Shown one piece after another: positions 10,150-22,782 of a DNA stretch of 64,000 nt. This DNA is from Orientallactaga sibirica (lineage: Eukaryota; Chordata; Mammalia; Rodentia; Dipodidae), in contig JAEOAD010000040.1 in NCBI GenBank assembly GCA_036365145.1, positions 11,224,501 through 11,288,500 of the forward strand, written 5' to 3'. The translations under genes were made by a program, and so were the position numbers. How positions within the stretch are numbered: position 1 is the stretch's first letter; each line of letters starts with the position of its first letter. Below the pieces are notes generated by a model, which was not told the origin of the DNA, searched no databases, and saw only the letters and a program-made list of their open reading frames with translations.

Positions 10150-10350
10150 TATTTTCTTTTTTTTAATTAGTTTTTATTTATTTATTTTTTTATTATTGTT
10201 TTTTATTGACTTTTATACTCACATACAAAGAAAAAACACACGTGATATTTCCCTTCCCTCCCCCCATTCCCCTTTAGAACTCAAGTCTCCATCATATCCC
10301 CTCCCTCTCTCCATTAGTCTCTCTTTTAATTTGATGTCATCATCTTTTTG
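10150..10350 (-). mobile_element. L1 3' end, 3' segment of an inverted insertion
   Basis: T-rich left edge, then 'ccctccccccattcccctt', 'ctccatcatat' and 'aatttgatgtcatcatctt', in the same order as the copy at 1290. The matching order stops at about 10350, where the next L1 block appears in reverse. Confidence 0.7.
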
Positions 10351-10600
10351 ACCACTGGGATGACCCAAAAGGCAACATAGTGCTGAGAAGAAGGGATGGA
10401 GGAGTGCCCAGCACTGAAACACCTCTGTCACACCCTACAAGGCTCAGGGACCGTTGCGGAAGAGGGGGCGGATAGAATGGAAGAGCCAAAGGAAGGGTAT
10501 GACCTCTTACAATGCAACTGTCCAGACAGAAACTGGCCTCGATATCCATGACCTTGCAGTGCCTAGCAATACCTTTGCAAAACCCTCAAAATAGAAGAAA
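10351..10600 (+). mobile_element. L1 inverted 5' segment
   Basis: The reverse complement of this stretch matches 1475-1660: 'tgcaaggtcatggatatc', 'gtctgga', 'ccttcctttggctctt', 'cagtgctgggcactcctcc'. With 10150-10350 it forms a head-to-head pair, the usual result of twin priming. Confidence 0.7.
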
Positions 10601-10609
10601 AAGTGCTAT

Positions 10610-11580
10610 TTTCTTAACAGAGCAATGTAATGCTCACTTCAAAATACTGTCTTAATGTCAAAATCAAGGTTTGGTACACTTGAAATGAACTAGCCTGCAT
10701 TTGTATGTCCACACAACTCAGGCTTTGTGTGCAGAAGTCTATTTGAAAATGGCTATCAAGTTTAAATTTATACTTAACACAACCTACACTAAAGGTATGT
10801 TTATTTTAATCAGTGTGATCAGTAGCTCTCTCTTGCTGTTTTCCCTGGAGAGCAGCTTGTAGTTATTTCTTCCACCACTGAGATCTGACGCTGTATCGTC
10901 TAAATGAGACAGATGGAGCTGCTCCTAGGTTGTGTTTTATCAGCATACCCTTGGCAAGCTTCCCATTGGCATCAGAGCAAGACAGATCAATGCCTGATCT
11001 GTTATTTATTTTTAAAAACTGATAATATTAAATTACAAAATGCCACTGACATAGAAGAAAGAATCTAATTCAGTAAGATTCAGTAACATGGAATTTCTTC
11101 TATCAACATAAAACCATCATCAAGCTCGGTATTCACGTGCAAACACCTCACAGCAAAACATGTGAAAGTGAGACCCAGATCCTATTCAGAAACAGCACAC
11201 TTGAGCAGGAACCCCCTGATTATGACTTGCTCACGTCTCTCTTTCTTGAAATAGCAAGGCAGACTTGAAAATGATGAGAGACAATATTCAATAAGTGGAT
11301 ACTAGTTCAGTAGGAAATCTTTCAGATTGATCATAAGCCAACAATGACTCTTAACAATGCTCATAAAGTTTTTTGAGATGTTTCATTGCACTGAGTTTTC
11401 ACTTCTTAGTTTTTTTTTTTTCTTTTTTATGGAAATGTTTTCCACTTGCATGTTATAATTAAGGAAAAGTAGAGATTTTCAAAAAAATATAAGGAACATG
11501 GTAAAAAATAATGAGTATTGCTATAGAAAGGACATAAAGCTAATTCCTGACCTCTGTATGCCTTCCATATTTATGAATTA
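10610..11580. other. unique sequence
   Basis: Repeat-poor apart from a short T-run near 11410. No gene recognised. Confidence 0.5.
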
Positions 11581-11595
11581 AAGACACCTGCACTG

Positions 11596-11797
11596 ACTGG
11601 AGAGATGGTTTAGTGGTTAAGTGCTTCCCTATGAAGCCAAAGGACCCCAGTTCAAGGCTCAATTCCCCAGTACCCATGTAAGCCAGATACACGAGGTGGC
11701 ACATGCATGTGGAGTTTGTTTCCATTGAGGGAGGCCCTGGTGCACCCATTCTCCCTCTCTCTCTCTCTCTAATAAATAAATAGAAATAAATAAAATA
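11596..11797 (+). mobile_element. Dip (B2-like) SINE
   Basis: Head 'actggagagatggtttagtg', box-B-like region, short (CT)n and (AAATA)n tail. Flanked by a degenerate duplication around ACCTGCA. Confidence 0.85.
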
Positions 11798-11849
11798 AAG
11801 GTACCTGCATATATGAAACCTTTTGCATGCCACACATTCTCATGCACTT

Positions 11850-12904
11850 CTTTATATCCAAAAGTCCCATGTGATTAAACTGCTATATTACTACTTTCAA
11901 AACTTAACAAAAGTTCTTTACACAGTAATACTGCTATATTTCTAGCAGGCATTTTATGCATCCTTAAAGGTAACTAAAGTCCTGCAAGGTAAATACTCTG
12001 CCTTGTACTATAGGTGCCCCTATATAGTACCAAGGGAAATGTGCACAACAATTTTTCTGCAGTTACACTCGATTTTGAAAACCTCGTAACAAATGCGTTC
12101 AGAGCAGAAGAATAAGGGAGATTAAAGATAGAAAACAATAAAGGAGTGCAAAAAAAAAAAAAAGAACAATAGCTATATACTGCATACCAGACACAAGCTC
12201 GGCCTTAAAGAGACAAATGATCCTGGCGAGATCCGATGGGCAATATCCGCTCTGGATCTAGAAGTCTGAGTAGAAACTCAAGGATTATTTGGAAGGCAGA
12301 ATCTACCTACACTAGCTATCTCTCACTCAATGCTGTAGGAGAATCTAAGGCACTGAAGGCATTCATGGGTACTGGAAATCTGTAACGTCTTCAAGGAGAG
12401 CACATAAACTGTACCCGGAAAGGCTTACAGAATTCAAATAAATACAAGAGTAGAAAGCAGATACGGCTTTAAGAAGTGAGAAACCTGCGAACAAATATGA
12501 ATTATCATGACTTGTGCTCAACGCATAGAAAAAGGCAACCGAAACCAGCATATAGAGCCTACCTAGTAATCTGACACTAGTAAGTTCTCATCTATTACCC
12601 AGATGCTCACACCGCCCTTAGTGCATCCGGGTCATTATGGTACATTTCCAGCTAGGTATAATCAACATTTCACACAGATTCAATCGATGGCTGCCACATG
12701 CTACAGAAAAGTAATTTATTAAATACACATCTCCAATATATATGGAATTCATCAAGCTAATAATCACAAAAACATGAATTCAAAACAGATAAAATAGTTT
12801 ATCAATATAACAACCTTCAGTCAGGAAGCGCCTAAGAAGATTAAATTGAAATCTATTTGTAAACAAACATTGTTGACCTCATGTGCATTACAGTGAATCA
12901 GCAA

Positions 12905-12955
<51 letters not shown>

Positions 12956-14580
12956 CATAAAAGATTTATTGCTATAATCTCCTGTGGTACAGCTGGTATT
13001 TTTAGATAGCTAATAGGACCGATTTACCAGGAATAACATGTCAAAGTCTTAAGAGAAAATGATTCCTGCCAGATGCCACCTGTAATCACTTTCTGCAGGT
13101 TCTAATATCCGTTCCAGTCTGGATAGCCTCAATCCATTCTGGCAGACACAACACAGAGAACAATGTCAGTAGACGTTAGGAATGAATGGGAAGCGTAAAT
13201 GAAAAGACTAGCACAGGACAGGTCACACTGCAAGCTCAATACACAGAGCTTTGGAACAGTAACGACTCAGTTCCATTCCATTTAAATGCCACCCAAACCA
13301 CTGAAAGTATTCCATAGTAAGAATGAGTTTTATAGTAAGAAAGGTCTGAGAAAGACACCTTGTCGTAAATTTTAATCAGTCTTTGGTTGTAACACAATTT
13401 CTTATGTTCTGTAAGTAAATGGCTGAGATGGAATATTTTAGCAAAATAATTATTTCAGATCATTCTGCTCACTCTATGGAACTTGACAAAAATTAAGACA
13501 GACTGGTCACAGAAGTGGGAAAACAGCAAAGTTCACAAGTCACGGGAAATTCTATCTAGAGGAAGTTCAAGTAATATACAACTATAGTCGGGATGCCCTT
13601 GGCAAACCCTTATTTCCTCACGCCTTGGCAATCTCCTTCAAAAGTCATCATTCCTGTTTGACTCCATTGATCTTTTCCCAGCATGCTTTGAAAAGGTTTT
13701 GGAATAAGCAATCAGAATTGTTCCAAAAAAATTAAAAGAAGATTGCATCCTAGACCTGAGAGATATATCTGTATTTTCATGTTTTGTCTTAATCATGTCA
13801 TTGTTTTCCTCTAGACAATGCACCTCATCTTTATTCTTCAACAACTATTCTGATAATATCATTTGAGTGTCAATTTCCAAGTGTAATATTTAGAAGGAAT
13901 TTATGAAGCAAATTGTAATTGAACCCCAAAGGAGAAAAACCTTTTATGTTTATGGCAAAAGCTCTTTTATCCTTTTCATAACTTTCTCATGGCTCGATCC
14001 CGTCATATCAGTGTGCACTGAGAGATTAACTCATGTGACAAGAAGTATTCAAGCCGATGTTCTACAACATCTAGTTAGCATTTGGTATTCATGGGCACCA
14101 ACTGGTGTACCTTAATAAAATTCAATGAAATGAAGACATCATATGTACTCCACTGAGTTAAATGGACTCAATTGCAATAATACAGAGACCTGTTGAATTG
14201 ATGCAATGTTCTTGTCTTGACTGAAAAATGACAAGTTGGACATAGTTCGCTCTAAAGCATTAGGTGGTAGCAGAAGACTCAATTATAAACAAGCAATTAA
14301 GGAAGTAGGTAATTCTAAAAAGGACTAATTTATAATGACTCAATCTTTCTTATGCAAGTTTAGAATCGCAGCTCTTTTATGAAAAGTCATAGAGACTTCA
14401 TATTTCAGACTTTCTCAATTATTGCCTTACATTCTCCCTCATGATAACCTCCTACTCCTATGATGAAATTGGGGTGGGAGTAGACCTTATTCCTAACGTA
14501 AGTTATCTCTTCTAATTTGTTATTAGGTTGACTTTGGTGACTCTTTTTGATCCACTACATTAGCAAATATCCTCTCTTCT
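11850..14580. other. 2.7 kb repeat-poor block with raised CpG and a TA microsatellite
   Basis: I recognise no transposon here, an unusually long stretch for this window. About 16 CpG dinucleotides fall in 12001-12680, more than the AT-rich surroundings. A near-perfect (TA)n tract lies at 12908-12953. Reading frames are short. It may be conserved regulatory DNA or simply unique sequence. Confidence 0.5.
12908..12953. repeat. (TA)n microsatellite
   Basis: About 23 perfect TA units. Confidence 0.95.
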
Positions 14581-14587
14581 AAGTCTT

Positions 14588-14775
14588 TTAAAGAAATATT
14601 TGTATTTATTTACAAGCAGAGAGAGAGACAGAGAAGAGAGACGGAGAATGGGTGCACCAGGGACTCCAGCCACTATAAACAAACGCCAGACACATGCATC
14701 CATTTTGTGGGCACTGAGGAACAGAAGTATGGTCCTTAGCCACTGCAGGCAAGTGCCTCAACCACTGACCCATTT
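14588..14775 (-). mobile_element. Dip (B2-like) SINE, diverged
   Basis: T-rich edge, GAGA run, 'gaatgggtgcaccaggg', 'ccagccactataaac', 'caggcaagtgcctcaaccac'. Confidence 0.8.
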
Positions 14776-15159
14776 GTGAACAGTGGGCATGAGTAGAAAT
14801 CAGATTCATGCCAGGCCAGGGACAGTATTATAGCACATGTACTATAAGATTGTATTCATCTACATCTTCCACACTATATTTAACAAGGATGCCCACAATT
14901 TTACTGTTTTGCTTACATAAAAATATTTCTAAATAAACATTGTAATGTTTCTTCCAAGGACATCTGGAAAAAAAAAGATTCTTGGTATGCTTTAATCATT
15001 TGATATAACAATAATATCTTCTGGACATCATCTTGCAGTGAGGGTCTTTATATGTCAGCATAACTTAATTTTACCTTTTTGTGATGTTCTTCATTTACAT
15101 GGTAAATTTAAATAAAGTCTAAAAGCAGTGTAACTAGCCTAGTAAATTTTGACTGGCCT
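14776..15159. other. unique sequence
   Basis: No gene or repeat recognised. Confidence 0.5.
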
Positions 15160-15321
15160 GTGTGGTGATGCAGTAGGGGGAGTATATTTAAGGGTCAGAA
15201 ACACCTGGTAAGTTTCAATTCCTTCGGTTACGAGCTATAGAACCTTATAGAAATAACTGCCCTATTAAAATTTCAGTGGCATATCAATTCTCTATCTCCT
15301 CTCTCTGTCTCTCTCACTCTT

Positions 15322-15364
<43 letters not shown>

Positions 15365-15372
15365 TAAAAAAA
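15160..15372 (+). mobile_element. probable decayed tRNA-derived SINE with (CT)n tail
   Basis: A degenerate head ('gtggtgatgcagtaggggga', 'caattccttcggttac') followed by 'tcagtggcatatcaattctc', a pure (CT)n tract and an A-rich tail. The order matches Dip SINEs but the head is poor. Confidence 0.45.
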
Positions 15373-15569
15373 AACACAAAAACACAAAAAACACCTTCCG
15401 TTTATTTGTCTGTGAGAGGATGCACTAGTCCCCTACTGAGATGGTGTTGGGTAGTGATTGACAGAACCTACAGTCAGATGTCAGCTCTGTACCTAAATGG
15501 ACTCACAAAATAGCAACATGCGTAGAGTATCTAAACATTGTTAATGTGCAGATAAAAATGTGCCTCAAG

Positions 15570-15737
15570 GTCTGGAAAGATGGCTTAGCAGTTAAGCACT
15601 TGCCTGTGAAGCCTAAGGACCCCAGTTAGAGGCTTGATTTCCCAGGACCCACATTAGCCAGTTGCACAAGGTGGCTCAAGTATCTGGAGTTCATTTACAG
15701 TGGCTGGAAGCCCTGGTGCACCTATTCTCTATCTATC

Positions 15738-15789
<52 letters not shown>

Positions 15790-15847
15790 CTCCCTATTTC
15801 TCTTGGTCTGTCTCTCTCAAATAAATAAAAATAAACAAACATTTTAA
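15570..15847 (+). mobile_element. Dip (B2-like) SINE with expanded TCTA microsatellite
   Basis: Head 'tctggaaagatggcttagca', body ending 'ctggaagccctggtgcacc', then about 15 TCTA units (15729-15789) where other copies have CT, and an (AAATA) tail. Flanked by a 16 bp exact duplication, AAAAATGTGCCTCAAG (15554-15569, 15848-15863). Confidence 0.92.
15729..15789. repeat. (TCTA)n microsatellite inside SINE
   Basis: Near-perfect tetranucleotide repeat replacing the CT tract of the SINE; likely length-variable. Confidence 0.95.
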
Positions 15848-15863
15848 AAAAATGTGCCTCAAG

Positions 15864-17979
15864 CAGGGCGTGAACATTTGGCAAACATAATAATGCACCA
15901 TGTTTGTAGATGTATTTCAAGTGACTGGCACAACATTGAAAACTGCAATCCTGGAGCTGAAAGAGCGGGATTAGGAAAAGTAAGATGGAGTAAGGATGTG
16001 TGGGGGATCCTATATGATGACTTCACTATTGTTTCATTGAAAGTCTAATTGTTCAATAGGTCACAACAGTGTGATGCAACTCCCTCGAAAACCTTCTCTT
16101 TTTTCCCAAAATCTTCCCCACTAGTTCCTCCAGATTAAGCTGAGAATATAAATTCACAGCTCACCCTCAGTTTCTATACTTAAAATTCTTTCTGAGTTGT
16201 CACTATGAGGATCAAAGAGAAACTTGCGAGTTTCAAAGTCTTCCTTCTTCTCATGTCTCCTTTTTACTCTCTGCTCTCTTGCCTTTATCTTGTGTTATTA
16301 ACCCCACTTTAGGAACCACAGACACTTCCCAAGGGAAAGTTGCTGCATATCCAGACCCTTGGGTAAGCGTGTTTTCCTCAGCAATTGTTTTAAAGAGGGG
16401 ACAAAAGGGACCCAGACTGATGTAGAGTACTGATGGTAACCAGTGGCATAGGTTCATTAACGGAATATGGATATAGCCTAACACATGATCATAAATCTGG
16501 TATCATCTTAGAAATCACTGACTACTCTTGCTTAATTGTTTTATGGACATTGAAATTTAGGAAACAATAGCTCGGGTTCTAACAGGTTATTCCCCTATCT
16601 GTTTTACAGCAAAAATGTACAACAGCAAAAGCTTAATGCTGGGTAGAATCTCTACCTTTAGCTATTTTCCATCAGCTTATGCCTTCCCATGCACCATTCT
16701 CAAGCTCCTTGTCTCCTTCTGCTGCCGAGTGACAAAGCAGCATTGTTCTGGCTGCAGAGATGTCCGATTGCATTCTCAGAAACTGGGAGAAATAATCTTT
16801 CTCTGTCCCATATCCACACATACATTAATGCCCAGACCATGGTGTCACACGCCCCAAACTATTCAAGGTTCTCTACATGAAAATCTCTTCTACTGCAGAC
16901 AGCATTTTTCTAGTAGGACTGGAGTCTAGGGACCAACTTCCCCATTGAACCTCCGAGGCCTTTGCCTTGGATGTGTGTAAGCTTTTCTTTCAAATATAGT
17001 CATGTGACTTGTGGGTTCAGCAATACTACACGAGTCCAAATAGGCTGAAAGCAACCTAGACTAGAGCTAAAAAAAAATTCCATTACACAAAAACTATATC
17101 AGAAAGAAATAATCAAGGCTCCTGGAAGTGTTTCCTGGTTATCCCACACATGGTCATGTTGTACCATCAAGTCAGCACATTTGGGAGGGCAGCTAAGCCT
17201 TCTGTGGTGATACGTGCCACCATTGTTTATTACCAGTTGTATTTTCATCCTGTGATAAATCCTAGTGAGTATAATAATTCATTTAATTTGAATAATTAAA
17301 GCTCTTTGAGCATAATTCTTCCAATCCTTTGTACAGGCTATTGCGGGGCCCTCCTCCCAGCTGCCTGCACAGTTACACAAGTCAATATTTATGGCTACTA
17401 GTAGTAATAGAAAGACACATACTCCTGGAACTTTTGAAATGAAAAAATGAAAAAGACTCAATCTGTGCCATCAGGTAGCTCATAATTTTGTATGGAACAA
17501 TATTCACGGAGCATACTAAGTCAGGCGATTTTAAAGATGCCTATGTTTAGCTCTTTTGAAAAGTATAAGCTTAAATCGAAGGCACAGGACTGTACACAAC
17601 TCCAAATGTGCTTGGGAATAAGCAGGCTTGCGTATCCTAAGTGCCTGCATTTGAAAAGGATCCCTGCTGTGGACCAAAACACTTTCTCCAAAAGGCTCTG
17701 GCTTTCATTTAAAGCCACTGCAGGTGATGAATACTCACCTGAAACGTCCACCTAAAAGTGACTCTGGCCGTCTGGTGCTCCTGTCAACGGACAGTCTTCC
17801 AATAAGACGTGTGTTAAGCCTTTGACACACACCATGTCAGTTAGAGCTTCCTTTCCAATCATCCAGAAAGGGTTTTAATTTAAAGGTTGACCACATGAAT
17901 TCCATGTTGACTGAACCACAATAAAAATACCGGGCACTGGGCACTCTCCTACCTTCACACACACACACACACACACGCA

Positions 17980-18011
<32 letters not shown>

Positions 18012-18328
18012 CACACACGTACACACATAGAATTCTGGGCACTAAAGGAATGTTGAACTTTCCCCAGTTTACAATACTTTATGAATGGCACAAGGAAATA
18101 CTGTTAGAAAGAACTCGTAGCAAGAGGATAGGCAGAACTGTCAGGCTTGTGTCCGTTCCAGACCTCGCCCTAGTTGGCTCTAATTTAAATCATTTTACAT
18201 AATAAAATTGTCACCATAGATTTCGTACTTTCCACATCCTGAATATCACTCTAATGAAATTTAAAACATGACAAGATAATGGGACACCCAAAATATCTTT
18301 ATAAAGGTTTCTATAAAGAAAACCCACA
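15864..18328. other. unique sequence with compound CA repeat
   Basis: No transposon or gene recognised over about 2.4 kb, except the CA/CGCA microsatellite at 17956-18018. A 104-codon frame at 16615-16929 shows no family feature and is treated as chance. Confidence 0.5.
17956..18018. repeat. compound (CA)n(CGCA)n(CA)n microsatellite
   Basis: A CA run, then about six CGCA units, then a CA run. Alternating purine-pyrimidine throughout, a candidate Z-DNA former. Confidence 0.95.
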
Positions 18329-18670
18329 GGGCTGGGGAACGGCTCAGCAATTAAAGGCACTTGCTTGCAAAAGCCCCGGGTTCAATTCCCCAGCACCCAC
18401 ATAAAGTGGGACGAAAACAGGCAACTGCATCGACGATCCCAAAGTGCCTAAGACTTTGAGAGGCAGGAACGGGAGAATCTGAAGCTCACTGGCTACCTAG
18501 TTTGGCATTCCTTTGCCATCTGGCAGTTCAATTGCAGAGGCAGGAAACCCTGACTCAAAGAAAGTAGACATGTCAAACCTTTCCTCTGATCTCCACATGG
18601 GCAGTGTGGCAGATAGACTCGTCCCTACTCCCTACACACACACACACACACAAACGCGCGCGCGCAGAAA
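18329..18670 (+). mobile_element. B4-like SINE (ID head plus B1-like middle)
   Basis: tRNA-like head 'ggctggggaacggctcagca', box-B-like GGGTTCAATTCC, a B1-like middle ('aggcaggaacgggagaatc', 'aaccctgactcaaag'), then 'cctctgatctccacatgg' and a CA repeat tail with CGCG. The order fits rodent B4/RSINE1. Confidence 0.65.
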
Positions 18671-19197
18671 CCCGTCACAGTAAACATTTTTGACTTGTTT
18701 ACTTTCCACTATGCAGTTTATATGAGAGGAAGAGAGGGTAGATGGTTAGTCAAACATGCCCCAAGTGGTGACTTCAGGACTTGGGTCATGCGACAGTGCG
18801 TTGCATTCGGTGATGTGGATAACTCTATGAAAAAGCAGTAAGTCTGTTGTTATCTACAGTTCATGCCTTTTGATCACTACTTAGATCAAACCTCAAGTTG
18901 AGCGTATCTCTATCAGTCTCCCCAACGTGCACACAGACTCATCAATTTAGTCACGCAAGGTTGGTGGATCCATTCCAAATTAACTGTGCACCACTAGCCG
19001 GCAGCTGTGCTGGTTGGAGAGTCACAGTCAGAGAGTCTTGAGCGTACCATACTGCTGGTAGGAGCTCAGACATTCTCCTCTTCCAAGCACTTGTTTTGCC
19101 TTCAATTATCTTTAGGGTGAGAGGATTGCAACCGTTTCCCAGAATTACTGAGTGACTTCCTGAGTTTTTTGAACTTCCTTCCTGTCCCCACCCAAGG
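18671..19197. other. unique sequence
   Basis: No gene or repeat recognised. Confidence 0.5.
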
Positions 19198-19212
19198 GGT
19201 GTTTCTGTTTCT

Positions 19213-19427
19213 TTTTATTTATTATTTATTTGCAAGCAGAGAGAAAGATAGAAGAGAGACAGACAGAGAGAGAGAATGGGCACACAAGGGCCTCCAGCCA
19301 CGGCAAACAAACTCCACTGCAAATGAACCCCCTTGTGCATCCGGCTTCCGTGGGTCCTGGGGAATCTAACCTGGGTCCTCTGGCTTTGCAGGCAAATGCC
19401 TTAACCACTAAGCCATCTCTCCAGCCA
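19213..19427 (-). mobile_element. Dip (B2-like) SINE
   Basis: Reverse copy ending 'aagccatctctccagcca'. Flanked by a perfect 15 bp duplication, GGTGTTTCTGTTTCT (19198-19212, 19428-19442). Confidence 0.92.
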
Positions 19428-19602
19428 GGTGTTTCTGTTTCTAATTAACATAACCTTGGACAGTGGTTAAGTGACCTTTAAGTTTCAGGTTACCCAGAAT
19501 TGACTTTCTAAATCAGAATCTTCTTTCTATCTTTAGGAGAGAATGGTTCAATTCAGTGGAATCTGCTATGCAACACTATCTCACAACAACCATACTTTTT
19601 TA

Positions 19603-19799
19603 AATAAAAATATATTTATTTATTTATTTATTTGTAAGGAAAGAAAGGGGGGGTTACACCAGGGCCTCTTACCATTGCAAACTAATTCCAGACACATGTG
19701 TACTTTATGTAGCTGGCTTTACATGGGTACTGAGGAATCAAAACCAGGCCATCCGGCTTTGCAAGAAAGAGCTTTAACCACTCAGCCATCTCTCCAGCC
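19603..19799 (-). mobile_element. Dip (B2-like) SINE
   Basis: TTTA-rich tail edge, short GA run, 'caccagggcctcttaccatt', head end 'cagccatctctccagcccc'. Confidence 0.88.
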
Positions 19800-19927
19800 C
19801 CCAACCACCAGATTTTAATCCTTACTACATGCGGAAGTAGAAATTTTGTGGGAACTAAAATGTTTTTGGTTCCTTCCTAATTAGTTTTAATTCCTATTTA
19901 CTAATAAGTGTTTAATTCCTACTTTAC

Positions 19928-20255
19928 TGTTGCTGTTACCTTCTCATTGCCAAGACGGTTTTGCATTGCTAAACACCTGACCAAAAGCAGCTGAATGAGA
20001 GGAAAGACATTTTGTTTAGCTTACAGTCTCCAGGGAAAACTTTGTCATAAGAAAGCATGCCAAAGCAGAGCTTGGCATCATATCATCTGGGTGGAAGTGT
20101 TCTCTGTACTGGGCTTAGAGATGAACTATTAATTAATAAACCTTAAGGCCTGACCCAGGTGACACACCTTCTCCATCATGGTTCCACCTTCAAAATGACC
20201 ACCAGCTAGGGCTTAAATGCTCAAAACCAATAAATGTATGGGGACTATTCCATAA
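19928..20255 (-). mobile_element. old ERVL-MaLR-type LTR, probably solo
   Basis: The reverse complement follows the MaLR LTR plan: a box like 'ctagctggtggtcattttg', 'gtgtgtcacctgggtcagg', 'ccttaaggtt' and near the 3' side 'gtaagctaaacaaaatgtc' and 'tcagctgcttttggtcaggt'. Edges are diverged and no target duplication was read, so ends are approximate. It is much older than the element at 2078. Confidence 0.6.
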
Positions 20256-20489
20256 AGAAGAATGGTATGTAACTTACATGTCACATGTGCCCAAACCAAC
20301 AGTCTTTAGCAAGCATAGCTTTGACATTGGCATGCAATATGCAAATGAAATGCAAGTATGGACTTCAGAGTTCTCAACAATGGGTACCACCATGCTATCA
20401 CATTAGACTGAGCATGCCATGGCATGATGACACGCAGGCTGGTTCACCTCTGTGGTGCACACCCTAGTTTAACAATAATTTAATCTGCC

Positions 20490-20605
20490 AGAAAAAAAAT
20501 TGTGAAGTTGTGGAGGGGAAAGTGAGAGAAGGAATTATCATGGTTTATTGTCTATAAGTAGGGAAGTTGTCAATAATAAAAAAATAAAATTAAAAAAAGT
20601 TTCTG
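20490..20605 (+). mobile_element. short L1 3' terminus
   Basis: 'gaattatcatggtttattgt' followed by 'gtcaataataaaaaaataaa', resembling the very end of rodent L1 3' UTRs plus poly-A. Confidence 0.5.
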
Positions 20606-22782
20606 GGTTATAAATTAAGTTTAGAAGTGTTACTATTGGACTACAGATTTACATGTTTGTTTATTTTCATGATGTGATCTTTCATTTCACCTCTCGTAGA
20701 TAAAGATGAGTTAACTTTATGTCTTCAAGAACTGACTGGAAGAATTACAATGAGGAGACAGTATTCCTCATACTTTTGACCTTAGGATGTTTCTAGCTTA
20801 TAAATCTGAGTGAAGAATCTCATGGTACATGTAAGTCTTTGGTGTCTATATTGAAAGTTACTTTTAACAGTCTCTGAACCATGGGATACAAGCTCTGCTA
20901 GGAATAAATTCATGTCTATGCCAATAGTTTGCCTTATTTTGTATGCCAATGATGGACTAGTTATATAAATATACAATTTGTGTATATAAGAAAATCATTC
21001 ATATAATCTTACCATTTTTGTAGATTTTGAGTTCAAAGCCTCAGCTTCTACTCTGACGTGAATAGCACAAGCCAACCAAAGTCAGCTCTCAGGAGATAAA
21101 ATTTAAGGAAGTCTACTGTCTCTCCATTAACCTTTGTGCTAGACACCTCTGCTATTTACAAGTAATGCTGAGTTACAGATGTAATGTTTTTCAGGCTTTT
21201 TGATAATATTTTGTAACCAGAATATGAAGTGAATCTGATATATGGGTTACTTTCACTTCGTGGAACCAAAACCTTACCTTCACCATGACAGCCATGCATA
21301 GATATATAGGAACAGATTAATCATTAATATAACACATGTAGATTTTAAATCTCCTCTACCTTTGATCTAAGATTGCTAAGAAGAATCAAAATAAGATTAA
21401 AGCTCCATTGCCCTTCTTGTTCTGTCTTCAGACCCTCAGCATGGCTACGCATACTATCTCACGTGGATGTGCAGATGGAAGGCCAGAGGAGTAAACAGCT
21501 CTGGGAAGGAGCTCAATTATTCACAAGCTTATCTCTCCTTCCTCGGGAAAGAATGAGCAGCCTTCAGAGTACATAATTCTTGAAATCTCGAATCTCTGAG
21601 TGAAAGTAGCCTTTCTTTCTATTTCTACCACCACCCATCTATACTTAGTTTACAGAATAGCCCCCCCCCCCCCAGGGCAGATTTTGGTTATGAATAGACC
21701 AGATGCAGCCAGTTTGGCACCAGTGAAAATTGCCTGTCTATACAGTCCAAATTAATCCTATAGAGATTTCAAATCAGTTATTTTAAGTAAATTCTATGTG
21801 CTGAATATATCTACTGTGCTAACAGTTTCTGTGTGTGGTTCCGTTTTTCTCTCATAACACAACATAGGTGTCATGCTTATTTCTACACTTGAATGAGAAA
21901 CCAAAGCACTAAAGTGTTGTTCTATGTTCCCGTTCCCACTAAAGGAGTAGGTGACCTGTGTGATTTAATCTTTGACTAAAGATAATGCAATAATCTTCAT
22001 GCAATAATCATTAATTTTTTTCATAGTTACCAAAGACTCTCAACCATCAGGGTAGTAGTGACATAAACAAGAAACTTTATAAGGAAAAACAAACATTTCA
22101 GAAAGGGTTTTAAACTAATGTTCTAGGGTACAGTACAGTTAACTGCTTTCCACCACCTAATTAGCAAGAGCTGGTTCACTGTAAATTTGAGCTGTTTCCT
22201 CCCACCCTTTCTTCCTTGCAAAATAATAGCACATCATGCTTATCTCAGACGTTTATACACCACAGTAGGAAACTACACATCACAAAACAAAGGAAGCTAA
22301 TGGTCTGAATTGAAAGCTCGTGTTTTTTATTGCAGTTAGTAAAATCGCTAAACTATGATCAGAAGAGAACAGTTTAATTTTCATTGCAGAGGGGCAAATG
22401 AACATGTGTTGAATGTCTGTGATTCCTAATGTGTGAATGCACTTAATCTACCTATTTATATTACTACATATTTTCTAGTATTGAGGACATGCCTGGCGTG
22501 CAGTTAGCTCACGAGCTAAGCAAATGATAACGACAGTTAGACTAGTAAGGCCTGTGCCTCAGTAACCCACCAAATACTTGTTTTTTTCATTTGAAGGACA
22601 CTTCACTTGAAGACATCCACCCCATATGTAACTCTGATTAAAGAAGTTATATGCTTTTCCTTCCAGATACTCTGCTTTGCATTATGTTAGCCTAAGATGT
22701 ATTTAGAATGCACAGACATTTATAATGAAACTATCCAGACTAACTACCTGTTCCGAGTTCTTTGCTTAGAAATGGTTTCATT
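20606..22782. other. unique sequence with a C-run
   Basis: About 2.2 kb with no recognised transposon or gene. A run of 13 C lies at 21661-21673. Confidence 0.5.

Noticed and set aside
16615..16929. 104-codon plus-strand frame
   Set aside because: No motif, no splice context and an overlapping frame on the same strand; chance.
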